Part shown: piece by piece, positions 52,315 to 61,821 of the stretch | How positions within the stretch are numbered: position 1 is the first letter of the stretch | How the letters are laid out: each line of letters begins with the position of its first letter | Assembly (NCBI GenBank): GCA_903878115.1 | Contig: CAIRGO010000303.1 | Location: 20,664 to 84,663 of the forward strand | Source of the DNA: Akkermansiaceae bacterium | GTDB taxonomy: Bacteria; Verrucomicrobiota; Verrucomicrobiia; Verrucomicrobiales; Akkermansiaceae | Direction: 5' to 3' | DNA: 64,000 nt | Position numbers and translations under genes: made by a program | The notes under the pieces: model-generated | What the model saw: the letters and a program-made list of their open reading frames with translations, nothing else | The model's database searches: none | What the model was told of the DNA's origin: nothing

Positions 52315-55300
52315 ATGCCTAAGAATAATCCCCGCGGCTTTACTCTCATTATGACGATTTCTTTGATGGTCCTTCTGACCATGATTGCGATTGGCGTTCT
52401 GTCAATGTCTTCGATTTCATTACGCCAAGTAAATCAAAGTACGGCCATGGCCGAAGCCCGTGCGAATGCCCGACTCTCGTTGATGATGGCTATTGGTGAT
52501 TTGCAAAAGCAGCTAGGTCCGGACAATCGGATAACGGCAACGGCTGATCAATTTCTCACGGGAACGACCAGTTCAGGTGCAGCAGGACTTCCGCAAAAAC
52601 ATTATGTGGGTGCCTATAGGTCTTGGGATGCTGCGGTAGATTTACGTCCCACCCCAGCATTTTTGCAGTGGTTTGTCTCAGGAACTAGAGCAGATTTGAT
52701 TAACAAAAATTGGGTTCTAAACCCAAATATTGGCAATTCTTGCGAACTTGTCGGAGTGAATGTAGTCGGTGCTAGTGGAGATCGAGTCAGTGTTCCTTGG
52801 GTCACTAATGATCTTGGTGTTAAAGGGCGCAATCAATTCGCTTGGTGGGTGAGTGATCTCGGCTCGAAAGGAATGATGGGACAATCTAAAAAAATGCCCG
52901 CTGGGAATGCGCTGGCTGCCCGTGAAGGGATGCAAACCATGCCTGGATATGACATTGGTCAAGTCTCCATTAACGGTGCTCGCCCTTTTGACTTAGTGGA
53001 TACTACCAGTGATGCGATGCAAAAGACGGTGTCCATGCCAACTGCTTCGTTGCTAACTGGCAATACGACACCGCTTAGAGGAGGCTTTCACGATCTTACC
53101 GCTTACAATCGTGCGCTGCTAACAAATGTCCGAAGCGGAGGGTTCAAAAAGGATCTATCGTTTTATTTGGAAAAAGACAGTGCGTCTAAACCAACGGAGG
53201 CTCTATACACCACAACAGAAGGCAGTAATTCAAGAGTGGGAATCAATATGTCGGAACTTTGGTTGCACTATAATATGTACAAAGAACTTAGACAGGGTGG
53301 AGGCTTTACTTATACTTCTGGTGGTTCGCTAGCTGCATCGAATAGTTACTTGCAGATGGAAGGAAGTATGAGTGCTGCGCTCACGGATGACGAGTACTAC
53401 TACAAACAGCCTACGATCATTCAATACCAGACATTACTTTCTTTCCGAGCTAAGCCTGCTGTTGAGGCTGGTGTCAGTGGCGCTTATCTTCAAATCGTGG
53501 TGGATCCGATTATCACTTATTGGAATCCTCTTGATGTGCCAGTTGTGGTGAGTCCGGCCTACAATTCTATCAAATTTTGGCAATTGCCTTATGATATAAA
53601 AATTGTGTTAGGCAATAGAACGGTGAATGCGAGTTTGCAAAATTGTCTTGGTGGTGGTGAGTGGCATTATTTAACCGTGATTGCGGGCAAAACACAGCCG
53701 TTGATTTTAAAGCCAGGAGAGGTTTTGATGGTCTCGCAGACACCAAATACGGCATTGGTGGAGAAAGATGCAAAAGGAATCGGATCAAATTATTTCGATG
53801 CCGTGGCGGGTTGGAATTTCGGCGGTGGTATTGCCTATTTTTATGGAGGCACGAAGTTATTTCTCAAAGATGGGGATTCCTTCTCTTATGAAGTGAATCC
53901 GAACGGAGTCATCTCCTCGGGTTCACGCCGCTGGTCAGTCAATCATCACGAAGTTTATTACAAAGAAGACCGAGCTGGGCGTGGTGAATCGATTGGTATT
54001 GGGGGGATTTATGTGGACTATATTTATGGCCAACCGAACGAAGATTCCAATCCTAAGCCCGATGGTGCGCGATTGACTGGAATATCGAGACCTGATTTTT
54101 TTGGAAAAATTCCGCCCGCGAGCACTCGCAGACTTACCTATCAACAATTGTTGGGTCGCAAGGAGCCTTTCATGCTTTATTCGTATCGAGCGAAAACAGA
54201 AAAAGGCTCGGAGCGTCCTTCCCGTTTTCTAGCGCGTTTCAATCCCAAAGCCATGCTAACAGATTATTACGACCTGAGCAATCAAGAGCTCGATGTGCTT
54301 CCATATGAAGTGCAAATCAATCCGCTTAATAGTTTCAAAACGCCGTTGTTAGAAGTTAGCACGAATGGAAATGCCTACTATGGTGGCGGCATGAATGCTC
54401 AGGATGGTAATTCCTTTATTTGCACCCACGCGGTGCCGCGTGAGCCGATCTATTCGCTGGGTGCGATGCAGCATGCTTTTGCTAATGGTTTTACTTCCTT
54501 ATCTCCTCAATCGGGCTACGCGGTCATCAATGGCAGGCAACCCGCACTTCCAGCGATGAGTCATCCTATCGGGAATTCTTTTGCTCCATCAATGATTGCT
54601 GCTAATAAAACGAGCACCGTGATTGGCGGTCCACGGTTACTCGCAGACCATTCTTATTTGTGCAATCGAGCATTATGGGATGATTGGTTTTTTTCCAGTA
54701 TAGCCCCACAAAATTCATTTAGTTTTGTGACAAAGCGGACACAGCAAAAAGTTGCTCAAGATTTTTTTGAAGGGAAACAAGCACTGCCTCTGCAGCGGTA
54801 TTTGCCGGCTTTGGGTAGGCAAACAAGTGTCGGGGCCATGGCGAGGCTTTTCTCGGGAACGCGACCTAATCCTCAAGCTCACTTGATCGCTGGTTCGTTG
54901 ATCGAGGCCGAAGGGATGTTTAATGTGAATTCTACTTCAGTGGAAGCATGGAAAAGCCTTTTGGGAGCCTTAAAAAAACGCGACATGGTAACGCGTGCTA
55001 ACTATGTGAGCGCTGAAACCGTGACGAGTAATTATAGTGATACACCTGTGGCAAATTTAAACTCGCCAATAGAGCCAGTGGTTAAGGGAGACACGAGAGT
55101 TGATATGAAAGAGCCAACGCAGTGGAGTGGGCGCAGAACTTTGAGTGATCAAGAAATTACGGCACTCGCCACCGCAATCGTCGATCAAGTGCGCAGACGC
55201 GGTCCATTTCTTTCGTTAGCAGATTTCATCAATCGACGCATCACCACAGATGAAAATTTGGCTGTTTCAGGCGCGATTCAAAGCGCGTTAGATTCTCCTA

Positions 55301-55686
55301 ACGTACCAATCAACAAAGGCTTTCAAGACGTGAGCAGAGCGGTGACTTCTACGGCAAGTTTTGCTTTTCCGAGAGCAGAGAGTGGTCCCGCCGCAACTGG
55401 TATTCCTGGCATCGTGAAACAGGCAGATATTTTGACGCCGATCGCTCCTTATTTATCAGTTCGCTCTGATTCATTTCTTATTCGCTGTTGTGGTCAAAAA
55501 CTCGATGCTGCGGGCAAAATTCTAGCACGTGCTTATTGTGAAGCGACAGTGCAGCGCAAAGCTGAATTTATCGACCCCGCCAATCCAACGACCGCCCTTA
55601 CTGCGCAGTTGAATAATACCAATCGAAATTTTGGACGACGTTTTCAAATCATCTCTTTCCGCTGGTTAACAGCGCAAGAAATCTAA
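52315..55686 (+). CDS. Giant prepilin-like surface protein (PilX/GspK- or Verru_Chthon-like)
   Basis: About 1123 residues. MPKNNPRGFTLIMTIS carries a type III/IV prepilin peptidase site (G|FTLI) followed by a hydrophobic helix to near residue 36 and the helical SLRQVNQSTAMAEARANAR. The remainder is a long, beta-rich, Asn/Gly/Ser/Tyr-rich extracellular region that I cannot assign. Large prepilin-like proteins of this kind occur in Verrucomicrobia, sometimes within the Verru_Chthon cassettes. I chose ATG at 52315; a start at 52207 would overlap dnaA and disrupt the leader. The next gene probably belongs to it. Confidence 0.75.
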   Translation: MPKNNPRGFTLIMTISLMVLLTMIAIGVLSMSSISLRQVNQSTAMAEARANARLSLMMAIGDLQKQLGPDNRITATADQFLTGTTSSGAAGLPQKHYVGAYRSWDAAVDLRPTPAFLQWFVSGTRADLINKNWVLNPNIGNSCELVGVNVVGASGDRVSVPWVTNDLGVKGRNQFAWWVSDLGSKGMMGQSKKMPAGNALAAREGMQTMPGYDIGQVSINGARPFDLVDTTSDAMQKTVSMPTASLLTGNTTPLRGGFHDLTAYNRALLTNVRSGGFKKDLSFYLEKDSASKPTEALYTTTEGSNSRVGINMSELWLHYNMYKELRQGGGFTYTSGGSLAASNSYLQMEGSMSAALTDDEYYYKQPTIIQYQTLLSFRAKPAVEAGVSGAYLQIVVDPIITYWNPLDVPVVVSPAYNSIKFWQLPYDIKIVLGNRTVNASLQNCLGGGEWHYLTVIAGKTQPLILKPGEVLMVSQTPNTALVEKDAKGIGSNYFDAVAGWNFGGGIAYFYGGTKLFLKDGDSFSYEVNPNGVISSGSRRWSVNHHEVYYKEDRAGRGESIGIGGIYVDYIYGQPNEDSNPKPDGARLTGISRPDFFGKIPPASTRRLTYQQLLGRKEPFMLYSYRAKTEKGSERPSRFLARFNPKAMLTDYYDLSNQELDVLPYEVQINPLNSFKTPLLEVSTNGNAYYGGGMNAQDGNSFICTHAVPREPIYSLGAMQHAFANGFTSLSPQSGYAVINGRQPALPAMSHPIGNSFAPSMIAANKTSTVIGGPRLLADHSYLCNRALWDDWFFSSIAPQNSFSFVTKRTQQKVAQDFFEGKQALPLQRYLPALGRQTSVGAMARLFSGTRPNPQAHLIAGSLIEAEGMFNVNSTSVEAWKSLLGALKKRDMVTRANYVSAETVTSNYSDTPVANLNSPIEPVVKGDTRVDMKEPTQWSGRRTLSDQEITALATAIVDQVRRRGPFLSLADFINRRITTDENLAVSGAIQSALDSPNVPINKGFQDVSRAVTSTASFAFPRAESGPAATGIPGIVKQADILTPIAPYLSVRSDSFLIRCCGQKLDAAGKILARAYCEATVQRKAEFIDPANPTTALTAQLNNTNRNFGRRFQIISFRWLTAQEI

Positions 55687-55694
55687 CTTTTTTT

Positions 55695-56357
55695 ATGCAT
55701 CGTTTTCTTACTATTATTCTTTTTTCTTTGGCATTTACTCTTTTCGCGCAAGAACCTGTTAAGGAAGACAAAGGCGATATCCGTGTGCGTTTGCTGGCGA
55801 TTGTAGCACCACCTGAGTTGGGACAAGTCTATTTATTATCAGGCGAAACCAAGTCGCCCGCGTTTGACTTGCCTACGAATAACGTGAGCGATCCAATCAC
55901 AGTGACGCTAAGAGCCTTGCAGCTCAAAATGTCCTCGAAAGATACGAACCTCGCTACGATTAACTTGCCAGAGTCTGGCAAACGATTTGTGGTGATTCTC
56001 ATCCCCATCGCAGCAGGTGGTTATTCGCCCTACATCATTCGCACCGATGAACTAGCATTTAAAAAGGGTGATTGTTTTTTTCTCAATCTCAGTCACAAGA
56101 CGATTTTCGGGAAATTAGGCACGAAAGATCTTTTGTTAGAGCCTGGAAAATCGACCATCGCCCGACCTACCGGTGCGAGGAAGGAAAATTATTACGATAT
56201 CGCTTTTGCTTCGAGAGAGGGAACTGAGGAGCGTATTCTTAGCACTTCGCGCTGGCCTGTGGATGAGCAAATTCGCAGTTATTTATTTTTCTTCGAGGAT
56301 GCTAGTGGAAGCATTACCTATCGCGCAGTCGATGAATTTGTGGTAGAGGAAAAATAG
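55695..56357 (+). CDS. Secreted protein of unknown function, partner of the prepilin-like gene
   Basis: 220 residues. Signal peptide MHRFLTIILFSLAFTLFA. The mature part is beta-rich (IRVRLLAIVAPPELGQVYLL, FVVILIPIAAGGYSPYIIRT, GDCFFLNLSHKTIFGKLG) with no recognised family. It starts eight bp after the prepilin-like gene's stop, so joint expression and a role in the same surface structure are likely. Confidence 0.75.
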   Translation: MHRFLTIILFSLAFTLFAQEPVKEDKGDIRVRLLAIVAPPELGQVYLLSGETKSPAFDLPTNNVSDPITVTLRALQLKMSSKDTNLATINLPESGKRFVVILIPIAAGGYSPYIIRTDELAFKKGDCFFLNLSHKTIFGKLGTKDLLLEPGKSTIARPTGARKENYYDIAFASREGTEERILSTSRWPVDEQIRSYLFFFEDASGSITYRAVDEFVVEEK

Positions 56358-56448
56358 GAAAGATGATCAGACATTGATTCGTGTGGTATTATTTCGTGGC
56401 AATTTTTTTTGATTGAAATGTGTTCATTGCTGCGTATCTTATCTCACA

Positions 56449-58827
56449 ATGAACCGTTTCATTATTCCCTTTGCGCTTACCTTGGTCTCTGTCGTACCCG
56501 CCGTCGCGGTTGACTTTGTTCATGAGATCGCTCCCATTTTGAAAAAAAACTGTGCCGAGTGTCACATGGGGATCAAACACAAAGGAGGCTTCTCGATGAA
56601 CACGCGCGAGGACCTATTGAAGGAAAATGACGATGGTGCTGCCGTGCTAATTGGTGATAGTGCCAAGAGTTTGCTGATGCATCAGATCACTACGGATGAT
56701 GAAGATGAACGCATGCCACCTAAGGGCGATCGCTTGCAAGAAAAAGAAGTGCAACTCATCGCCGCTTGGATCAACGCTGGTGTTCCTTGGGAACCTGGAT
56801 TCACCTTCAAAAATAGCACATACGAGCCGCCGTTGAAACCGCGTCGCCCGGTGCTGCCTGCTGTGCAAAATGGCCGCGCTCACCCGATTGATCGCATCAT
56901 TGATGCCTATTTGACGAAGAATAAAATCACAAGCCCAGTTGCAATCGATGAAGCATCGTTTGTGCGTCGCGTTTATCTTGATCTTATCGGCGTATTGCCA
57001 TCAAGTGAAGCCTTGCAAGCTTATCTAGCTGATACTCGTCCAGACAAACGCGCGATCTTGGTGCAGTCATTATTGGCGCAGAATGTTCCCTATGCCACGC
57101 ATTGGATGACGTTTTGGAACGACCTGTTGCGCAATGACTACACAGGCACTGGATTTATTACCGGTGGACGCTCACAAATAAGCGAGTGGCTGTTCCGTTC
57201 ATTGGCTGAAAATAAACCCTACAATCAATTTGCGAGCGAGTTGATTGCTCCTACCAAAGAAAGCGAAGGATTTGCGAATGGCATCAAATGGCGTGGCAGC
57301 GTGAGCGCCGGCCAAACCGTGCCAATTCAATATGCGCAGTCAGTAGGGCAAACATTTCTAGGCATCAATTTGAAATGTGCCTCTTGTCATGATTCGTTTA
57401 CCGACAATTGGAAACTTACGGATTCATACGGTCTTGCTGCTGCATTTTCTAACGAAAAAATTGAAATTGCACGTTGTGATAAACCGACAGGGAAAATCGC
57501 TGAACCCTATTGGCTCTATCCTGAATTAGGAAAAATCGATGTTTCACAGCCACCCGCTGTTCGCTTGAAACAAGTCGCGGCACTCACCACCACCCCAGCC
57601 AATGGACGTTTCAGTCGCACCATCGTCAATCGCCTGTGGCACCGTCTGATGGGACGTGGCATTGTGCATCCTGTGGATGCGATGAGCAGTGAGCCGTGGA
57701 ATGCTGATTTGTTAGATTATTTGGCAACCTATTTGGTCGATAATCAATATGATTTGAAAAAAGTGATGGCGCATATTTGTCTATCGCAAGCGTATCAATC
57801 GAAGACGGCTCCTTTGTTGACCGACGATGAATCCAAGTGGAAATATCAAGGGCCACGTGCGAAGCGCATGACAGCAGAAGAATTTGTCGATGCGGTCTGG
57901 CAAATCACTGGTACAGCTCCCGCAAAGTCGGATTTTGTGCCAAAAGCCGCACCAGCCAAAGGTGCTAGTTCAGCGGCAAAAGCCACATGGATTTGGAGCA
58001 ATGATGGCGTTAATTCCCCCGCTGGTGAAACGATTGCGTTTCGTAAAAACATCGAACTGAAAAACCCTGTTGCTCTCGCAAAGGCATGCATTAGTTGTGA
58101 TAACGCCTTTACCCTTTCGATCAATGGTAAAGAAGTGGTTAAAAGCGATGATTGGATGAAGCCAGTTGTGGTCGATCTAAAACCTTATTTGGTCGTTGGC
58201 GCTAATGAAATTCAAATCATCGGCAGGAATGGCGGTGCTGGACCTAATGCTGCCGGCTTGTATGTTACGATATTATTGCAGCAAGGCGATCAACGCGCTG
58301 CTATTGTTTCCGATTCCTCTTGGCAAACAACAGCTGCCGCAGGTGGTGTGATTCCTCCCAATGCGGTATGGACGAGTGCCGTGCCTTGCGGGAATCAGTT
58401 AGCATGGAGCCTCATTGATGCTGATGTCGCAAACGCCATGTCGCAAACGATTGTATCATCTAATCATATGGTCCGTGCTGGTTTGATGAAAAGCGATTTC
58501 TTGATGCGTGCCTTAGGTCGCCCGAATCGTGAACAAATTGTTACATCTCGCCCCAGCGATCTTACCACTCTGGAGGCCATGGATCTTAATAATGGCAGCG
58601 TTCTAGCTCAATTGTTAGAGAAAGGTGCCGCAAAATTGTTGGTCACTCATGCGAGTAATCCTTCTGGGATGATTGACATGCTTTATTGGCGATCTCTGTC
58701 ACGTGCGCCGACCCCCGAAGAGAAAGCCTTGGCGGTAGAGGTGTTGGGCACGGCTCCTACATCGGAAACGATCCAAGATCTATTGTGGACAATTTTTATG
58801 CTGCCGGAATTTCAACTCATTCGCTAA
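56449..58827 (+). CDS. Planctomycete-type cytochrome with DUF1549/DUF1553 and jelly-roll insert
   Basis: About 792 residues, exported. The haem motif CAECH is near residue 34, with MPPKGDRL; DUF1549 follows (VRRVYLDLIGVLPSSEALQAYL; CASCHDSFTDNW as second CxxCH). DUF1553 begins at RFSRTIVNRLWHRLMGRGI near 395 and is split by a ~120-residue lectin-like insert (WIWSNDGVNSPAGETIAFRK; LKPYLVVGANEIQIIG) near 515-640 before its C-terminal part. ATG at 56449 starts the signal peptide; 56413 would add 12 residues. It heads a pair with DUF1501. Confidence 0.9.
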   Translation: MNRFIIPFALTLVSVVPAVAVDFVHEIAPILKKNCAECHMGIKHKGGFSMNTREDLLKENDDGAAVLIGDSAKSLLMHQITTDDEDERMPPKGDRLQEKEVQLIAAWINAGVPWEPGFTFKNSTYEPPLKPRRPVLPAVQNGRAHPIDRIIDAYLTKNKITSPVAIDEASFVRRVYLDLIGVLPSSEALQAYLADTRPDKRAILVQSLLAQNVPYATHWMTFWNDLLRNDYTGTGFITGGRSQISEWLFRSLAENKPYNQFASELIAPTKESEGFANGIKWRGSVSAGQTVPIQYAQSVGQTFLGINLKCASCHDSFTDNWKLTDSYGLAAAFSNEKIEIARCDKPTGKIAEPYWLYPELGKIDVSQPPAVRLKQVAALTTTPANGRFSRTIVNRLWHRLMGRGIVHPVDAMSSEPWNADLLDYLATYLVDNQYDLKKVMAHICLSQAYQSKTAPLLTDDESKWKYQGPRAKRMTAEEFVDAVWQITGTAPAKSDFVPKAAPAKGASSAAKATWIWSNDGVNSPAGETIAFRKNIELKNPVALAKACISCDNAFTLSINGKEVVKSDDWMKPVVVDLKPYLVVGANEIQIIGRNGGAGPNAAGLYVTILLQQGDQRAAIVSDSSWQTTAAAGGVIPPNAVWTSAVPCGNQLAWSLIDADVANAMSQTIVSSNHMVRAGLMKSDFLMRALGRPNREQIVTSRPSDLTTLEAMDLNNGSVLAQLLEKGAAKLLVTHASNPSGMIDMLYWRSLSRAPTPEEKALAVEVLGTAPTSETIQDLLWTIFMLPEFQLIR

Positions 58828-58845
58828 CACTTTATCCAAACTACT

Positions 58846-60261
58846 ATGAACAATCGACGTGATTTTCTCAAAGCTCTCTCTGCCAGTACGACTGCGGCGC
58901 TGATGGCGCGGGCCCCTCGCTTGATGGGGGCTGAAGTGCTTCATCAACCAAAGGCGACTGCTGATAGTTGCATTTTATTGTGGATGGCTGGCGGCATGGC
59001 TGCTCCCGAAACCTTTGATCCAAAACGCTATCAACCATTTGTCAAAGGTGCACCGATGGCAAACATTTTGAGCACATTCCCGTCTATCCGCACTGCGGTG
59101 GACAACATCAATTTTTGCCAAGGCCTGGAAAATATTGCGTCAGTGATGGACCGCGGCACGATCATTCGTTCGGCAGTTCAAGCAGATCTCGGGTCGATTT
59201 TGCATTCGCGTCACCAATATCATTGGCACACGGGATATGTTCCTCCACAGACTGTTGCCGCACCGCATATTGGCGCGTGGATGGCGAAAATTCTCGGCCC
59301 GAAAAATCCTGTGATGCCGGCCTTCATCAATATCGGTCAGCGTCTCGAAGGAGTCGGGGAAAGCGAGGAACTGAAAGCGTTTACCACTGGTGGATTTTTT
59401 GGCTCAGAATTTGGACCGATGAATCTGCCATATCCAGATCAAGCTGCTGCCTCTGTGCGTCCGCCGAAAGGGATGACACCGGATCGTTTTCAAAGTCGCC
59501 GTGCGTTGTTGACAAAATTGTTAGCCCAATCGCCACATCGTGAATATCTATCGGATCATCAGCAAGAATCGATGCTGCGTTCACTTGATAATGCTCACCG
59601 ACTGCTGTCATCGAAGGAGCGTGATGCGTTTGATATCAACTTAGAGCCGAAAGAATCCTATGATATTTATAACACCGGTCGCTTTGGGCAAGGATGCCTG
59701 CTGGCGCGTCGATTGGTGGAAAATGGTGCACGTTTCATCGAAGTGACAACAGAATACGTGCCGTTTTTCCAATGGGATACGCACAAGGATGGTCATGCCG
59801 TGGCAGAGCGAATGCACAAAGAGATTGATCAACCGATTGCGCAATTGATCAAAGACTTGGAATCGAGAAAATTGTTAGACCGGACTTTGGTGATTGTCGC
59901 CAGTGAATTTTCACGCGATGCGATGATGGAAGGCGGCCCCGGATCGCAAGCGAACGATCAAGCAACGGTCAGAGGTGATACCTTAGAAAGCCCTGCGCAT
60001 TACGGCTTGCATCGCCATTTTACGCAAGGTTCCAGCGTGCTGATGTTTGGTGGCGGTGTTAAAAAAGGTCACGTCCACGGTGCGACAGCCGATGAACGTC
60101 CTCTTGTTGCGATCAAAGATCCGGTGACAATACCAGATCTCCACGCGACGATTTTTACCGCGATGGGCATTAGTCCTAAGACCGTGTTTGATATTGAACA
60201 ACGACCCTTCTATGCCACCCTAGATGGCAAAGGAAAAGCAGTAGATTCGATCTTTGGCTAA
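58846..60261 (+). CDS. DUF1501 protein, second copy
   Basis: 471 residues. The N-terminus is NNRRDFLKALSASTTAALMA, a Tat-type leader. Family landmarks: ILLWMAGGMAAPETFDP, HSRHQYHWHTGYVPPQ, FGQGCLLARRLVENGARFIEV, WDTHKDGH and IVASEFSRDAMMEGG. It differs clearly from the copy at 9.7 kb, lacking the GEFGRTP form of the motif. It lies 18 bp after the DUF1549/1553 gene and converges on the helicase gene with a 6-bp gap. Confidence 0.93.
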   Translation: MNNRRDFLKALSASTTAALMARAPRLMGAEVLHQPKATADSCILLWMAGGMAAPETFDPKRYQPFVKGAPMANILSTFPSIRTAVDNINFCQGLENIASVMDRGTIIRSAVQADLGSILHSRHQYHWHTGYVPPQTVAAPHIGAWMAKILGPKNPVMPAFINIGQRLEGVGESEELKAFTTGGFFGSEFGPMNLPYPDQAAASVRPPKGMTPDRFQSRRALLTKLLAQSPHREYLSDHQQESMLRSLDNAHRLLSSKERDAFDINLEPKESYDIYNTGRFGQGCLLARRLVENGARFIEVTTEYVPFFQWDTHKDGHAVAERMHKEIDQPIAQLIKDLESRKLLDRTLVIVASEFSRDAMMEGGPGSQANDQATVRGDTLESPAHYGLHRHFTQGSSVLMFGGGVKKGHVHGATADERPLVAIKDPVTIPDLHATIFTAMGISPKTVFDIEQRPFYATLDGKGKAVDSIFG

Positions 60262-60267
60262 AGCGCC

Positions 60268-61608
60268 TTAACGGACTGGCGCTGGATCACGGCGCTGATT
60301 GCGGTCGTTGTTGCGCTGCTGCGTATGGGCATGGCGGTTGTTCGATTGTGGTCCACGATTGCCTTGACGTTGCTGATTATTGCGCTGTCCGCCTTGATTC
60401 GCTTGTGGCGATTTTTGGTGGGATTTGCCGCGCAAATGACGTTCTGCCAGTGCTTCTTCATGCCACTCATGTCCATCCCAACGTGGGATTGGCATTTTGA
60501 TGACTTTTTCAATGTCGCGCAAGTATTCCAATTCGTCTTCGGCGCAGAGTGAGACAGCCCGACCATCGGCACCAGCGCGCCCCGTGCGGCCAATGCGGTG
60601 CACATAAGATTCTGGTTCGTTGGGCAGATCAAAATTAACCACTAGACCTACGTCTTTTACATCGACACCGCGCGCTGCGACATCGGTAGCGACTAAAACA
60701 GGAGTGAGACCTTTGCGAAAACGATCTAACGCTTTTTCCCGAGCGGCTTGGGATTTATTACCATGAATTGCATCCGCAGGGAATCCCGCGATGCAGAGGC
60801 TCTTGGCGAGTTTGTTCGCGCCGTGTTTGGTGCGACTGAAAACGATGGTCAATTTTCCTTCTTTCGCGCGGTTCTGTTCTTGCAAAAGTTGCTCTAACAA
60901 ATTGCGCTTATTTTGACGATCCACGAAACAGACACTCTGGTTGATGCGCTCCGCTGTGGTCACTTCAGGTTGAATGCTCACATGGGCAGGATTATGCAAA
61001 ATCGTCTGCGCTAACGAAACGATTTCCGGAGCAAGAGTTGCTGAGAAAAATAACGATTGGCGTTTGGCAGGGAGCATAGAGACGATGCGCTTCACATCGC
61101 GCAAAAATCCCATGTCAAGCATGCGATCGACTTCATCCAGCACGAAGAACTCTACAGCAGATAGGTCAATGAAACGTTGATCGATGAGATCTAACAAACG
61201 TCCCGGTGTTGCTACGAGAACGTCTACACCACCACGCATGGCGGAGATTTGTGGGTGAGCACCTACGCCGCCGTAGATCAATGTTTGGCGGAAGCGGACT
61301 TCTTTGCCGTAAGTGGTAAAACTTTTTCCTACTTGTCCCGCTAACTCACGAGTCGGAGCCAGCACCAAGGCGCGGCATTGACGCGAGCGAGGCGTTTTGG
61401 GATTGAGTTCTAGCGCATTAAGAATCGGCAAGGCAAAGCCAGCAGTTTTGCCGGTGCCAGTCTGCGCACAGCCGAGAATGTCGCGTCCTTCTAACAAAAG
61501 AGGGATTGCTTGTGCTTGGATTGGCGTGGGGGTTTCGTAGCCTAGTTGTTTAAGAACGCGGTGAAGGGGCGCAGCCAGTGGCAGCGCATCGAATGTAGTC
61601 ATGGTCAT
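60268..61608 (-). CDS. DEAD-box-type RNA helicase (RhlE-like) with DEVD motif II
   Basis: 446 residues. Motifs in order: TPIQAQAIP (Q), AQTGTGKT (I), PTRELAGQV (Ia), TPGRLLD (Ib), DEVD (II, normally DEAD), SAT (III), and HRIGRTGRAG (VI). The C-terminal ~50 residues are basic and rich in Asn, Gln and Arg, a typical RNA-binding tail. It remodels RNA, for example in ribosome assembly or decay. The start is ATG at 61608; the upstream TTG at 61638 is unlikely. Confidence 0.95.
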   Translation of the reverse strand: MTMTTFDALPLAAPLHRVLKQLGYETPTPIQAQAIPLLLEGRDILGCAQTGTGKTAGFALPILNALELNPKTPRSRQCRALVLAPTRELAGQVGKSFTTYGKEVRFRQTLIYGGVGAHPQISAMRGGVDVLVATPGRLLDLIDQRFIDLSAVEFFVLDEVDRMLDMGFLRDVKRIVSMLPAKRQSLFFSATLAPEIVSLAQTILHNPAHVSIQPEVTTAERINQSVCFVDRQNKRNLLEQLLQEQNRAKEGKLTIVFSRTKHGANKLAKSLCIAGFPADAIHGNKSQAAREKALDRFRKGLTPVLVATDVAARGVDVKDVGLVVNFDLPNEPESYVHRIGRTGRAGADGRAVSLCAEDELEYLRDIEKVIKMPIPRWDGHEWHEEALAERHLRGKSHQKSPQANQGGQRNNQQRQGNRGPQSNNRHAHTQQRNNDRNQRRDPAPVR

Positions 61609-61654
61609 GTGTTGTGGGGCAAGCTCTGCCTGAGTCAATCAAGTGCTTGCGATG

Positions 61655-61691
61655 TCGATGAGATAGAAGGCCTAAAACAATCTCTCATCGA
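61655..61691. repeat. Inverted repeat between kup and the helicase gene
   Basis: tcgatgaga (61655-61663) and tctcatcga (61683-61691) form a perfect 9-bp inverted repeat with a 19-base spacer, about 50 bases upstream of the helicase start and downstream of kup. It may be a leader structure or regulator site. Confidence 0.35.
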
Positions 61692-61800
61692 TGAAGACCG
61701 GAAAAGGGTAGAGCCGTAAAATCGACTCCCGGAAGATGGTTGAAATTCATCTAGCCGCAGGTGCTATAGTTGATTTCATTGGAATAGCAAGATTTTTCTT

Positions 61801-61821
61801 TAACAGAAATTTTTTCTGTTA
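61801..61821. repeat. Hairpin overlapping the kup stop codon
   Basis: taacagaaa (61801-61809) and tttctgtta (61813-61821) form a perfect 9-bp stem with a 3-base loop; the right arm contains the kup stop. It is AT-rich and no T-tract follows on the minus strand, so it is at best a weak terminator or an mRNA end structure. Confidence 0.45.
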
